The notes under the pieces: model-generated
Told to the model about the DNA's origin: nothing
The model's database searches: none
Seen by the model: the letters and a program-made list of their open reading frames with translations, nothing else
Shown: positions 34,897-43,606 of the stretch, piece after piece
How positions within the stretch are numbered: position 1 is the stretch's first letter
How the letters are laid out: each line of letters starts with the position of its first letter
NCBI GenBank assembly: GCA_947497985.1
Contig: CANMIX010000002.1
Location: forward strand, 310,001-374,000
DNA from: an uncultured Paracoccaceae bacterium
Lineage (GTDB): Bacteria; Pseudomonadota; Alphaproteobacteria; Rhodobacterales; Rhodobacteraceae
Direction: 5' to 3'
DNA length: 64,000 nt
Made by a program: the position numbers and the translations under genes

Positions 34897-35673
34897 TCAT
34901 ACCGAAATCAGGCCATAAACAAGTGCGCGAGCGACAGCATGTGTCCTGTTGCGCGCATTCAAACGTTTGGTCGCATTGCGCAGGTGAAACTCTACGGTCT
35001 TGTCAGAAAGCGACAACCGGAAAGCAATCTCTTTGGTTAACAGACCCACTGAGGCCCATTTCAGACATTCTATTTCACGCGATGACAGGCTGATCACATC
35101 CTGGGGGCTCAGTTCATTATGAAAGCGGGCGTGAAACAACATCGCGGCCAGTTCAATGTCGCGGCCGTGGGCGCGCAACGCGTCGTCTGCCTCACGCTCA
35201 CTTGTCAGATCAAGGGCAACGCCGATACCGCCAACTGAGGCGCCGGAACCATCCCGCAAAGGCACGCTAATCCCGTATTGCAGGCCAAAATCGGCGGCCA
35301 AAGACAGCACGTCACGTGAGCGTTCCGTTGCGTATTGGGCCGCGCGTGGATCGTGCCAGCCCATCGCGCCGCCCTCGGCTGTTGCACAGAAGCGGGCAAA
35401 AGGGTCGTGATCGATCAGCTCTTCGACCATATAAGCGCCGGCGTATTCTGTCGGATAGCTGAAAAAAGCATGAGCTTGGGCGAGATTATTGGCGGTGGTT
35501 TCAATCGCCGACGGTGCGGGGTCATTGCCCGGCAACATCGCGTAAACGGCGCTTTTTGCACCAAAGGATTTGAGCTCGGTGTCCAACAACGTAAAGGCCG
35601 CCTCGGGGGCGGTCATCGTGCTTTGTGACTCCGCGAAATCGAGAAGCCTGTTGTTGAAAAACCTACTCGCCAC
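34897..35673 (-). CDS. LuxR-type regulator with autoinducer-binding domain (solo)
   Basis: A 258-residue protein. The GTG at 35673 has AAAGGAAC upstream. The N-terminal domain (about 20-175) matches the autoinducer-binding fold: FSYPTEYAGAYMVEEL, HDPFARF and the later GW. The Asp-Pro pair and the second tyrosine of AHL receptors are kept, while the tryptophan at TraR position 57 appears to be tyrosine. The C-terminal helix-turn-helix is LSSREIECLKWASVGLLTKE followed by KTVEFHLRNATKRL. No luxI synthase is nearby, so it is a solo receptor. Confidence 0.9.
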   Translation of the reverse strand: MASRFFNNRLLDFAESQSTMTAPEAAFTLLDTELKSFGAKSAVYAMLPGNDPAPSAIETTANNLAQAHAFFSYPTEYAGAYMVEELIDHDPFARFCATAEGGAMGWHDPRAAQYATERSRDVLSLAADFGLQYGISVPLRDGSGASVGGIGVALDLTSEREADDALRAHGRDIELAAMLFHARFHNELSPQDVISLSSREIECLKWASVGLLTKEIAFRLSLSDKTVEFHLRNATKRLNARNRTHAVARALVYGLISV

Positions 35674-36116
35674 CTCTGTTCCTTTGAACTTTTCAAGTTG
35701 AGCATATTATGAGCGAACTTACTAAGCATGTGCAACAAGGTTATCTTTTCCGGTTCTTGCGATTCCCCGTACGCCGTTGCGCTGCAATTGTGGCATTTTA
35801 ACTTTGAAAGTACCTCTTAAATTCACACTTTCATCTGACCGCGATGCTTTGGGCAAGGTAGAGTCTGAGTTATGTTACATTTTAAGCGACGAATGTGATT
35901 TTTTGATCATGAAATTCTCGCCGCCCGCTGGAGCGTTTGTATCGGGGAAGATCTGTGCAGGTACGGATGTGGTTTTCCCGCGATCCGCAGCGCGCCAGTC
36001 AATTCGGCCTGGGCAACCCTGTTCGGCCTGGGTAACCCTGTGAGTTGTAATTTCCGAACAAACCTATTAGCCCAAATAGTCACCAAGAACTGACGCGAAA
36101 TTTGGGGACGGATTGA
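35674..36116. other. Divergent region luxR-type gene / cmk
   Basis: 443 AT-richer bases between leftward luxR and rightward cmk; promoters for both are expected. It contains a tandem pair of 19-base repeats at 36003-36040. No gene with a ribosome site was found. Confidence 0.5.
36003..36040. repeat. Tandem 19-bp direct repeat upstream of cmk
   Basis: TTCGGCCTGGGCAACCCTG (36003-36021) is followed at once by TTCGGCCTGGGTAACCCTG (36022-36040), differing at one base. It ends 76 bases before the cmk start and may be a duplicated binding site or slippage. Confidence 0.75.
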
Positions 36117-36725
36117 ATGTTTTGTGTGGCAATTGATGGGCCGGCCGCTGCGGGCAAGGGAACCATTTCGCGCGCAGTTGCGCAGCACTTTGGCTTTGCC
36201 CATTTGGACACAGGTCTTCTGTATCGCGCGGTTGGTGCCAAGACGATGGCGGGCGTTCCGGCGATCAAGGCGGCACTGGCGCTGATGCCTGGTGATCTGG
36301 ACAATCCGGATCTGCGTGGGCCCGAAGTTGCACAAGCAGCCTCCAAAGTTGCGGTCATTCCCGAAGTGCGCGCGGCCTTGGTTGATTTTCAACGGGCTTT
36401 TGCGCGCCGGTCCGGCGGAGCCGTTATGGACGGGCGTGACATCGGTACTGTGATTTGCCCCCGCGCCGAGGCCAAGCTGTTTGTCACCGCCAGCGCCGAA
36501 GTTCGGGCCAAACGTCGATTTCAGGAATTAGCGGCCAAAGGGTTGGCGAACTCGCTGGACGAGGTCCTAGTGGATGTAAAAGCGCGCGATGATCGTGATA
36601 TGAACCGCGCCGAGGCTCCGTTGCGTCCGGCGGATGATGCGGTTTTGATCGACACCAGTGAGCTGAACATCCAAGAGGCCGTGGACATGGCAATACATGT
36701 TGTTACCGAACGCGGCGCGGGCTGA
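36117..36725 (+). CDS. cmk: Cytidylate kinase
   Basis: A 202-residue nucleoside monophosphate kinase phosphorylating CMP/dCMP. The P-loop is [17 protein letters not shown], with [21 protein letters not shown] and RRFQEL (lid). Slightly shorter than some homologues but complete. GGGGAC lies before the ATG at 36117. In related genomes cmk sits directly between aroA and rpsA; here both joints carry extra genes. Confidence 0.95.
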   Translation: MFCVAIDGPAAAGKGTISRAVAQHFGFAHLDTGLLYRAVGAKTMAGVPAIKAALALMPGDLDNPDLRGPEVAQAASKVAVIPEVRAALVDFQRAFARRSGGAVMDGRDIGTVICPRAEAKLFVTASAEVRAKRRFQELAAKGLANSLDEVLVDVKARDDRDMNRAEAPLRPADDAVLIDTSELNIQEAVDMAIHVVTERGAG

Positions 36726-36877
36726 GGCGGCGCCTGCTTCGAAATTAGGCACAGCGCGGTTTTGACGGGGCGTTCGCCCATATGCCAAGTTGCGTTACAG
36801 CGCCTTCACCAATCCGTGCATCGCAAATGGGGCAGGGGCGTCCTACCTTTGAAGGATTGCCATCATAGGAGAGCTTC

Positions 36878-37483
36878 ATGTCCGCACGCGCTGTTATACC
36901 TTATGTAGTGTCCCGTCTTGCCTTGCCTGCGGTGTTGTCCTTGGTCGCAAACCTGGCGGTTGCACAAGACGCGCCGGATGTATCAACGCCAGAGGTCGAG
37001 CCGCCCGTAGCTGCTGCCCCCGTTGTTGAACCTGCAATGAATTATGAGCGGCTGGGGCGGATCCTTGCGGCGCTGGATCCCGAAATGCAGCCAAGCGGCC
37101 CGGCCTTTCAACTGCAGATCCAGGAGGTGCCGGTTTTTGTGATTACCGATGAAAGCGCCGACCGGATGCGGGCAATGGTGCCGATCCGAGAGGCAAAAGA
37201 CCTGTCAGCCGAGGACATGATGCGGATGATGCAGGCCAATTTCGACAGTGCGCTGGATGCGCGTTATGCGGTGGCCAATGGCACATTGTGGGCGACCTTT
37301 ATTCACCCGCTGTCCCCGCTGAAGAAGGATCAGCTGATTTCGGGCCTTGGGCAGACCGTGAACGCGGCGCGCACCTATGGGACGCTCTATTCCGGCGGTG
37401 CGATGCAGTTTGGCGGTGGCGACAGCAATTCATTGCAGCAACAGCTGTTGCAAGAGCTGCTGAAAAAAGGCGAAGAGATTTGA
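36878..37483 (+). CDS. Secreted protein with a YbjN-like domain
   Basis: A 201-residue protein with a signal peptide (cleavage likely after LVANLAVA, about residue 29), then a Pro/Val-rich linker and a globular domain from about 55 (NYERLGRILAALDPEM). The alternating strands and helices (FQLQIQEVPVFVITDESADR, NGTLWATFIHPLSPL) resemble the YbjN/type III chaperone-like fold. No function is assigned. It ends four bases before the convergent acetyltransferase stop. Confidence 0.78.
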   Translation: MSARAVIPYVVSRLALPAVLSLVANLAVAQDAPDVSTPEVEPPVAAAPVVEPAMNYERLGRILAALDPEMQPSGPAFQLQIQEVPVFVITDESADRMRAMVPIREAKDLSAEDMMRMMQANFDSALDARYAVANGTLWATFIHPLSPLKKDQLISGLGQTVNAARTYGTLYSGGAMQFGGGDSNSLQQQLLQELLKKGEEI

Positions 37484-37487
37484 CCCG

Positions 37488-37898
37488 TCAAAGGTCTCTT
37501 TCCATCCTGAAGTAGGGCATGTCACGTTTGAAAAAACGATCTCCTCGCGGTGTGAACCCGTGGCGCTGGTAGAACGGCAGGGCCGCTTCGCGTGCGTCAA
37601 ACCAAAACCGCTTGTGACCCTGCGCGCGGGCTAATCCCATCATATGGCGCAACATCGCACTGCCCGCGCCTTGGCCTTGGTGATCTGGGTGGGTGGCAAA
37701 TTTGCGCAGACGCACCGAACCTGCGCCGCCTTCTACGAAAAGCGAGGCGACGGTCACAAGCTGTTTCGATTTGAAACCGCCCAAATGCAAGGCTTTGGCG
37801 TCGCCCGGCACCTGGCTTGCGGACATCGGATGATCTGGCCACAAAACCAATTGGCGCAAGGGCAGCGTATCGGCGGCGGTAATCTTGCGGATCTGCAT
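37488..37898 (-). CDS. GNAT family N-acetyltransferase
   Basis: A 136-residue protein with the acetyl-CoA motif RKFATHPDHQGQGAGSAMLR and the C-terminal FYQRHGFTPRGDRFFKR typical of GNAT enzymes. I start at the ATG at 37898 (MQIRKITAADTLPLRQL). Upstream in-frame codons to 37958 (ATG and TTG) are open but have weak ribosome sites; they would place it close behind the RTX gene. The substrate is unknown. Confidence 0.82.
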   Translation of the reverse strand: MQIRKITAADTLPLRQLVLWPDHPMSASQVPGDAKALHLGGFKSKQLVTVASLFVEGGAGSVRLRKFATHPDHQGQGAGSAMLRHMMGLARAQGHKRFWFDAREAALPFYQRHGFTPRGDRFFKRDMPYFRMERDL

Positions 37899-37963
37899 CG
37901 GGAGTCCATTTGGCACGCGGTTGCGCATGACATAGGCGGCCGACGGGTGCGCGATCAAGGCGG

Positions 37964-38821
37964 TTAGAGGATCAACGCGTCGATAACATCCTGGGGCGTG
38001 ATATCTGTACCGCCAAAGTATGATGTGTCGTTGATAATGACCTTACTGTCAGCGCCAAAGTTGAGAAGGATCCGATTTTCCTGCTCGTGCCCATACATGG
38101 CAAAGACTTCTTCGGCGGAGATCTCAAATTCATAGGCCGTGAGGTCGATGCGATCTAGGCCCCATACACCGGTGCCAAAGTTATGGATGACGTCGCGACC
38201 ATCGCCGGGCCGGAATACAAAAGTGTCAGCATTGGCGCTGTAACCGAACAGGCGGTCATTGCCTGTTCCACCATCCAAGGTTACCCGCGCGCCCGGTCCG
38301 TATTGATCAAAATCGTCCAAATCGAGCTCTTCGTTGACCCGGCCGCGCGCTTCGGACAACAGCACATCCCGGCCGCTTCCGCCATGTGCATCGCCGCCGC
38401 CAAAGGACGACATGACCAAAGTGTCGTTGCCGTTCCCCCCATAAAGGTGGGACGTCCCGCCGAAGCCACCGATCAGCACGTCATCCCCTGTTTCACCAAA
38501 CATCCACCAGTCCGTTGATTTGGGGAAGGGACCCACGGCGCCACCGGAGATAGCTTTGATGGTATCATTGCCGCTGCCGCCATACAGGTTTTCGGTGCCG
38601 CCATCGGTGAAATCGTCGATGATTAGATCATTGCCTGCTCCGCCGTAGGCCAGATCCGGGCCGGCGCCTGTGACAATCCTGTCGTCGCCGTCACCGCCCA
38701 GCAAAGTATCACGATGTTCTCGCCCATATAGGGTGTCGTTGCCGTCTCCCCCGTCAATCAGGTCAAGACCAAAACCTCCGGTTAGGACATCGTCCCCGGA
38801 ACTTCCTAAAAGCGTACGCAC
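37964..38821 (-). CDS. RTX calcium-binding repeat protein
   Basis: A 285-residue protein. The GTG at 38821 has AAGGA upstream. Six or more glycine-aspartate nonapeptides are seen (GGDGNDTLYG, LLGGDGDDRIV, YGGAGNDLI, YGGSGNDTIK, YGGNGNDTL, LDGGTGNDRLFG), which bind calcium as a beta-roll. There is no N-terminal signal, as expected for type I secretion with a C-terminal signal (ending PQDVIDALIL). No enzyme domain is visible, and no secretion genes lie in the window. Confidence 0.88.
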   Translation of the reverse strand: MRTLLGSSGDDVLTGGFGLDLIDGGDGNDTLYGREHRDTLLGGDGDDRIVTGAGPDLAYGGAGNDLIIDDFTDGGTENLYGGSGNDTIKAISGGAVGPFPKSTDWWMFGETGDDVLIGGFGGTSHLYGGNGNDTLVMSSFGGGDAHGGSGRDVLLSEARGRVNEELDLDDFDQYGPGARVTLDGGTGNDRLFGYSANADTFVFRPGDGRDVIHNFGTGVWGLDRIDLTAYEFEISAEEVFAMYGHEQENRILLNFGADSKVIINDTSYFGGTDITPQDVIDALIL

Positions 38822-39213
38822 AAGAAGGCATCCTTCACGCAAAACAAAAAACTGGTTACGAGAGAATCATAACTTATGCCGCGATTTCGGTAAAATTGTT
38901 TCTCCGTCTGCGGGTTGCCAAAATTCGGTGTAATTTGGGCAATGTTGCCTATGTCACCGGGGCTAATGCCCCTTGCGAGAAATGCAGTTTGCGCCTATAA
39001 GGCGGCTGTCTATAAAGATGCGGGAAACGCACAGACATCGGTTTGAGCAGGGTCGGGGCAACCTCCGGCCCTTTGTGTTATGTGTGTGTTTGGCATGTTT
39101 GAACCTTTGATCTGAGCTGCACCGGTCGGTGCCTTGCAACGAAAACGACCAACCCCAAGACCGGCGGAGACAACCGCGCGGCCAGAAAACGTTTTAAAGG
39201 AAAACACTGCCAC
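38822..39213. other. rpsA upstream region
   Basis: 392 bases between divergent RTX and rpsA genes. It holds the rpsA promoter and leader; AAAGGAAAAC lies 8-17 bases before the rpsA ATG. No protein-coding signal was found, and no known leader motif could be matched by eye. Confidence 0.5.
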
Positions 39214-40887
39214 ATGGCTGATACATCCATGGAGGAATTCGAAGCCCTCCTGCAAGAAAGCTTCGAAATGGACACACCGGACGAGGGTTCGGTTGTCAAA
39301 GGTAAGGTTCTGGCGATTGAAGCCGGCCAAGCCATCATCGACGTCGGCTACAAAATGGAAGGCCGCGTTGATCTGAAAGAATTCGCAAATCCTGGCGAAG
39401 CACCTGAAATCGCTGTTGGCGATGAGGTCGAAGTCTACCTGCGCGCGGCTGAAAACGCCCGTGGCGAAGCTGTTATCTCTCGTGAGATGGCGCGCCGCGA
39501 AGAAGCATGGGACCGCCTGGAAAAAGCATACGCAGACGACGCACGTGTCGAAGGCGCGATCTTTGGCCGTGTCAAAGGCGGCTTCACTGTCGACCTCGGC
39601 GGCGCAGTTGCATTCCTGCCCGGTTCGCAAGTTGACGTACGTCCCGTACGTGACGCTGGCCCTCTGATGGGTCTGAAGCAACCGTTCCAGATCCTGAAAA
39701 TGGACCGTCGTCGTGGCAACATCGTTGTTTCGCGTCGCGCAATCCTGGAAGAGTCCCGCGCCGAGCAGCGTGCAGAAGTCATCGGCAAGTTGGCCGAAGG
39801 CGATGCAGTTGACGGTGTGGTCAAGAACATCACCGAATACGGTGCGTTCGTTGACCTGGGCGGCGTTGACGGCCTGTTGCACGTCACCGACATGGCATGG
39901 CGCCGTGTGAACCACCCGAACGAGATCCTGAACATCGGCGAAACCGTCAAAGTTCAAGTGATCAAGATCAACAAAGAAACCCACCGTATCTCCCTCGGCA
40001 TGAAGCAGCTGCAGGACGATCCATGGGATGTTGTTGCGGTTAAATACCCACTCGAGTCGGTCCACAAAGGCCGCGTTACAAACATCACCGATTACGGTGC
40101 GTTTGTTGAGCTGGAAGCCGGTGTTGAAGGTCTGGTCCACGTCTCCGAGATGTCCTGGACCAAGAAGAACGTACACCCGGGCAAAATCGTCTCCACTTCG
40201 CAAGAAGTCGACGTCATGGTTCTGGAAATCGACGGCGCCAAGCGTCGCGTGTCTCTGGGCCTGAAACAGACTCAGCGCAACCCATGGGAAGTGTTTGCAG
40301 AAACGCACCCCGAGGGCACCCCAGTCGAAGGCGAAGTCAAGAACATCACCGAATTCGGTCTGTTCATCGGCCTCGAAGGCGACATCGATGGCATGGTTCA
40401 CCTGTCCGACCTGTCTTGGGACGAGCGTGGCGAAGAAGCGATCCAGAACTACCGCAAAGGCGACATGGTTTCGGCCGTTGTTTCCGAAGTGGACGTCGAG
40501 AAAGAGCGTATCTCCCTCTCGATCAAAGCTCTGGGTGGCGACAAATTCGCAGATGCGGTTGGCGGCGTGAAGCGCGGCTCTATCGTAACTGTTGAAGTGA
40601 CCGCGATCGAAGAAGGCGGCGTTGAAGTGGAATATGAAGGCATGAAGTCCTTCATCCGCCGCTCTGACCTGTCCCGTGACCGTGCAGACCAGCGCCCTGA
40701 GCGTTTCAACGTGGGCGACAAGGTCGACGTACGCGTCACCAACATCGACGCCAAAACACGTCGTCTGGGTCTGTCGATCAAAGCACGCGAGATTGCAGAA
40801 GAGAAAGAGGCCGTCGAACAGTATGGCTCCTCCGACTCCGGTGCATCGCTGGGTGATATCCTTGGCGCAGCTCTGAACAACGACTAA
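39214..40887 (+). CDS. rpsA: 30S ribosomal protein S1
   Basis: A 557-residue protein with six S1 RNA-binding repeats; clear ones read GVVKNITEYGAFVDLGGVDG, GRVTNITDYGAFVELEAGVE and GEVKNITEFGLFIGLEGDID. It bridges mRNA and the 30S subunit. Codon use is strongly biased to C-ending codons, as for highly expressed genes. A strong terminator follows and ihfB comes next, the usual alphaproteobacterial order. Confidence 0.97.
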   Translation: MADTSMEEFEALLQESFEMDTPDEGSVVKGKVLAIEAGQAIIDVGYKMEGRVDLKEFANPGEAPEIAVGDEVEVYLRAAENARGEAVISREMARREEAWDRLEKAYADDARVEGAIFGRVKGGFTVDLGGAVAFLPGSQVDVRPVRDAGPLMGLKQPFQILKMDRRRGNIVVSRRAILEESRAEQRAEVIGKLAEGDAVDGVVKNITEYGAFVDLGGVDGLLHVTDMAWRRVNHPNEILNIGETVKVQVIKINKETHRISLGMKQLQDDPWDVVAVKYPLESVHKGRVTNITDYGAFVELEAGVEGLVHVSEMSWTKKNVHPGKIVSTSQEVDVMVLEIDGAKRRVSLGLKQTQRNPWEVFAETHPEGTPVEGEVKNITEFGLFIGLEGDIDGMVHLSDLSWDERGEEAIQNYRKGDMVSAVVSEVDVEKERISLSIKALGGDKFADAVGGVKRGSIVTVEVTAIEEGGVEVEYEGMKSFIRRSDLSRDRADQRPERFNVGDKVDVRVTNIDAKTRRLGLSIKAREIAEEKEAVEQYGSSDSGASLGDILGAALNND

Positions 40888-40915
40888 GTCACTCGATTTA
40901 GCGTTTTAAAATTTG

Positions 40916-40950
40916 AAAGCCCCGCAGGTCTCATCCTGCGGGGCTTTTTT
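40916..40950 (+). terminator. Rho-independent terminator after rpsA
   Basis: A 13-bp stem, AAAGCCCCGCAGG with CCTGCGGGGCTTT, loop TCTCAT, followed by a six-base T-run. Confidence 0.93.
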
Positions 40951-41239
40951 GTACCGCGGTTTTGGGGGGCTTTTGACAGCGAAACAGCATCAACCAGCGC
41001 CCGGTATCTGGTTGAATAACGTTACGAATCAATGGCGCTGTAATATGCGACACATCGGAGAATTGTGATGCTTGAGCGGAAATTAACCCGTTGAGTGTGC
41101 CTCAGGTTGCCTATTCTTGCCGAAACTGTGCGATTTTACCCTTTGGCACTGCGCGTAACTGTTCCCGGATAAAGGTTTTTTTCCTATAGTCATGAAAAGA
41201 ATAACGATTGAAAACCGGCTTGGGAGGAGTGAGGCGCAC

Positions 41240-41524
41240 ATGATCCGCTCAGAATTGATTCAGAAGATTGCAGACGAAAACCCGCATCTGTATCAGCGTG
41301 ATGTAGAGCGGATCGTGAACACCGTGTTTGACGAAGTGACCGAAGCCATGGCCCGGGGCGACCGGGTAGAATTGCGTGGCTTTGGTGCGTTTTCGGTTAA
41401 ACAGCGGGATGCGCGGGTTGGTCGCAATCCACGTACCGGTGAAACGGTCCATGTTGAAGAAAAACATGTTCCCTTTTTCAAGACTGGCAAGCTCTTGCGG
41501 GATCGTCTGAACGGAAAAGAATAG
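41240..41524 (+). CDS. ihfB: Integration host factor subunit beta
   Basis: 94 residues, the usual IHF-beta length, from ATG 41240 ([20 protein letters not shown]) with GGGAGGAG upstream. The DNA-binding beta-arm segment [20 protein letters not shown] is intact. It bends DNA as a heterodimer with IhfA. The next gene starts immediately after the stop. Confidence 0.96.
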   Translation: MIRSELIQKIADENPHLYQRDVERIVNTVFDEVTEAMARGDRVELRGFGAFSVKQRDARVGRNPRTGETVHVEEKHVPFFKTGKLLRDRLNGKE

Positions 41525-41875
41525 ATGCGCTATATTCGCTATGCAGTTTTGGGCTCATTGGCCCTGGTGTTGGCTTCGATTGCTTTGGCCAACCGAGCCT
41601 TTGTTGATCTGCAATTGATGCCTGATGCCTTGGCCGAACTAGTCGGGTTTAACCTGGGTATTTCACTGCCGCTTTTTGCGGTGGTTCTGGCCGGTGTTGG
41701 CGCTGGTATGCTGGTGGGGTTCTTTGCGGAATACCTGCGCGAAGGCAAACACCGCCGCGAAGCCGGGGCGCAGAAACGCGAAGTGCGTAAGCTCTCGCGT
41801 GAGGTCAACAAGCTGAAAAAGCAAAAGAACGAAGGTAAGGACGAAGTTCTGGCCCTTCTGGAGGATGCAGGCTGA
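41525..41875 (+). CDS. LapA-domain (DUF1049) membrane protein
   Basis: 116 residues with two membrane helices (about 5-23 and 47-70) separated by a short loop, then a charged coiled-coil tail ([18 protein letters not shown]). This is the LapA/YciS layout linked to envelope/LPS assembly in enterobacteria. The ATG directly follows the ihfB stop, so the two are co-translated. Confidence 0.88.
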   Translation: MRYIRYAVLGSLALVLASIALANRAFVDLQLMPDALAELVGFNLGISLPLFAVVLAGVGAGMLVGFFAEYLREGKHRREAGAQKREVRKLSREVNKLKKQKNEGKDEVLALLEDAG

Positions 41876-41906
41876 CCCCTTCACAGAGGGGCAGGCCGGA
41901 TCTGAC

Positions 41907-42554
41907 ATGGTTGAAATAAGAAGTAAGATTTGCGGGCTAAAAACCTCGCAGGATATTCAGGCGGCGGCTGATGCAGGCGCCGCCTATATTGGTTTCAATT
42001 TCTTCCCCAAATCCCCGCGTTCAGTGACCATTGAAGAAGCCGTGGCATTGGCAATCGACACGCCGGTGGGGATCTGCAAGGTCGCGCTGGTTGTAGACAT
42101 GGAAGACACGGCGCTGGACGCCATTGTCGCTGCGGTGCCGCTGGATATGTTGCAACTGCACGGGTCAGAGAGCCCGGAACGCGTCGCCGCGCTGAAAGCG
42201 CGCCATGGTCTGCCGGTGATGAAAGTTTTGGGTGTTTCCGGTCCTGAGGATCTGGAACGAATTGCGGCCTATGAACAGGTGGCCGACCAGATTCTGGTCG
42301 ATGCCAAAGCGCCGAAAGACGCGGTACTGCCAGGCGGCAATGGCGTGACTTTTGACTGGTCGATCCTTGCGCAAAAGAAATACTGGCAATGTCCCTGGAT
42401 GCTTGCAGGGGGGCTGACACCGGAAAACGTGGGCGACGCAATCCGCCGCACCGGCGCGCGACAAGTTGATGTGGCTTCGGGCGTCGAAAGCGGGCCGGGC
42501 GTGAAAGACGCAGACCTGATCCGAGCTTTTGTCGAAGCTGCGGCTGGCAAGTAA
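41907..42554 (+). CDS. trpF: Phosphoribosylanthranilate isomerase
   Basis: A 215-residue TIM-barrel enzyme of tryptophan synthesis. Motifs are [12 protein letters not shown] (catalytic cysteine), [22 protein letters not shown] and [11 protein letters not shown]. The start is the ATG at 41907; an upstream in-frame ATG would overlap the LapA gene. Alphaproteobacterial trpF-trpB order is kept, but a YdcF-like gene and a repeat are placed between them. Confidence 0.95.
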   Translation: MVEIRSKICGLKTSQDIQAAADAGAAYIGFNFFPKSPRSVTIEEAVALAIDTPVGICKVALVVDMEDTALDAIVAAVPLDMLQLHGSESPERVAALKARHGLPVMKVLGVSGPEDLERIAAYEQVADQILVDAKAPKDAVLPGGNGVTFDWSILAQKKYWQCPWMLAGGLTPENVGDAIRRTGARQVDVASGVESGPGVKDADLIRAFVEAAAGK

Positions 42555-42620
42555 CCTCTCAAACCGAATTGCAAGGTGGATCTCCCGTCCGCCCTTGTGG
42601 CTTAATAGCCCCATCGGTCA

Positions 42621-42706
42621 GTTGGGCCGAGCGCCGCGCAGCCAGAGGCTGCGCGGCGCTGGTCGCTTCGGGCGTGGCCCGAAGCGAAACACCTCGGAGC
42701 GTTAGA
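42621..42706. repeat. Double-hairpin repeat, copy D
   Basis: GTTGGGCCG is followed by a 14-bp stem (42630-42643 with 42647-42660, loop AGA), a 10-bp stem CGCTTCGGGC / GCCCGAAGCG (42664-42686, loop GTG), and the tail ACACCTCGGAGCGTTAG. It has the same architecture as copy C at 32811-32898 with unrelated stem sequences. It lies between trpF and the YdcF-like gene. Confidence 0.78.
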
Positions 42707-42802
42707 TTTCAGGACTTGGTGTTGCGCAAAGGTTTGTTCACTGTTGCTGTGCCTGTCAGTTCGACACTAGCGTTGGGCAGCACGCTGGAGGTGATGTAGG
42801 GG

Positions 42803-43489
42803 ATGCGCGAAATGTCGGCCGATGGTGAGACGAGCGATGAAATACTGAAGGCTGCCTTGTGTCTATGGCAGTTCCACTCGGTAGGAGATCCTGTTCTGGC
42901 GGCCGATGTGATCGTCGGGTTGGGGTCATACGATTTGCGTGTAGCAGATCGCTGTGCTGCTCTTTTTACAGAAGGCGTCGCGCCACATGTCCTATTCACC
43001 GGAGCTTCTGGAAACTGGACTGGGGCGATGTTTGCAGCCTCTGAGGCGGAAACGTTCGCCGCGCGCGCGATCGCGGCAGGCGTGCCGCCGGATGCGATTA
43101 CGTTGGAGACAAAGGCGCGAAATATTGGCGAGAACTTGCGATTTTCTGCACGGCTTCTCACAGATGCGCAAAGCGTCCTCATCGTGACAAAACCGCAGAC
43201 GCAGCTTCGATGTCGCGCTGCGGCTGCACTGCAGTGGCCAGATGTCGACATACGGGTCACGGCCCCTCTGCAAAATTTTGACACGCAGCCTTTACCGCAC
43301 CACGACATGCAGGCCCTGCTGTGTGAGATGGTTGGAGATCTTGAGAGGATCAGGATTTACCCTGCTCTCGGTTTCCAGGCGCATGTAGACATCCCGGCTG
43401 AGGTCGTGGACGCGAGCAATGTCCTCATTGAGGCCGGGTATACGGATCATTTGCCAGATCGCGCTGCGGATGGTTCACGTGAGCGTTGA
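42803..43489 (+). CDS. YdcF/DUF218-family protein
   Basis: A 228-residue protein with the DUF218 alpha/beta pattern: ADVIVGLGSYDLRVADRCA, PHVLFTGASGNWTG, ITLETKARNIGENLRFS (the conserved E-x-x-S/A-x-N-T/I-x-E-N element) and SVLIVTKPQTQLR. There is no membrane anchor, so it is closer to the soluble YdcF than to SanA/ElyC. GGAGG lies 11 bases before the ATG at 42803. The substrate is unknown. Confidence 0.85.
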   Translation: MREMSADGETSDEILKAALCLWQFHSVGDPVLAADVIVGLGSYDLRVADRCAALFTEGVAPHVLFTGASGNWTGAMFAASEAETFAARAIAAGVPPDAITLETKARNIGENLRFSARLLTDAQSVLIVTKPQTQLRCRAAAALQWPDVDIRVTAPLQNFDTQPLPHHDMQALLCEMVGDLERIRIYPALGFQAHVDIPAEVVDASNVLIEAGYTDHLPDRAADGSRER

Positions 43490-43606
43490 TTGCGCGGGCA
43501 GCGCTTTGGTGGAATGTGATCCCTAGGCGCAATTTTCTTGTAAATACAGGTTTCCCCGCCCAGTGATGCGCACTAGAACCACATGGGTACGACGATGGAG
43601 AGACCA

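Noticed and set aside
39010-40401. 463-codon open frame antisense to rpsA
   Set aside because: It lies wholly opposite a highly biased ribosomal gene and is Asp/Phe/Val-rich with no ribosome site or domain; a shadow of rpsA codon use.
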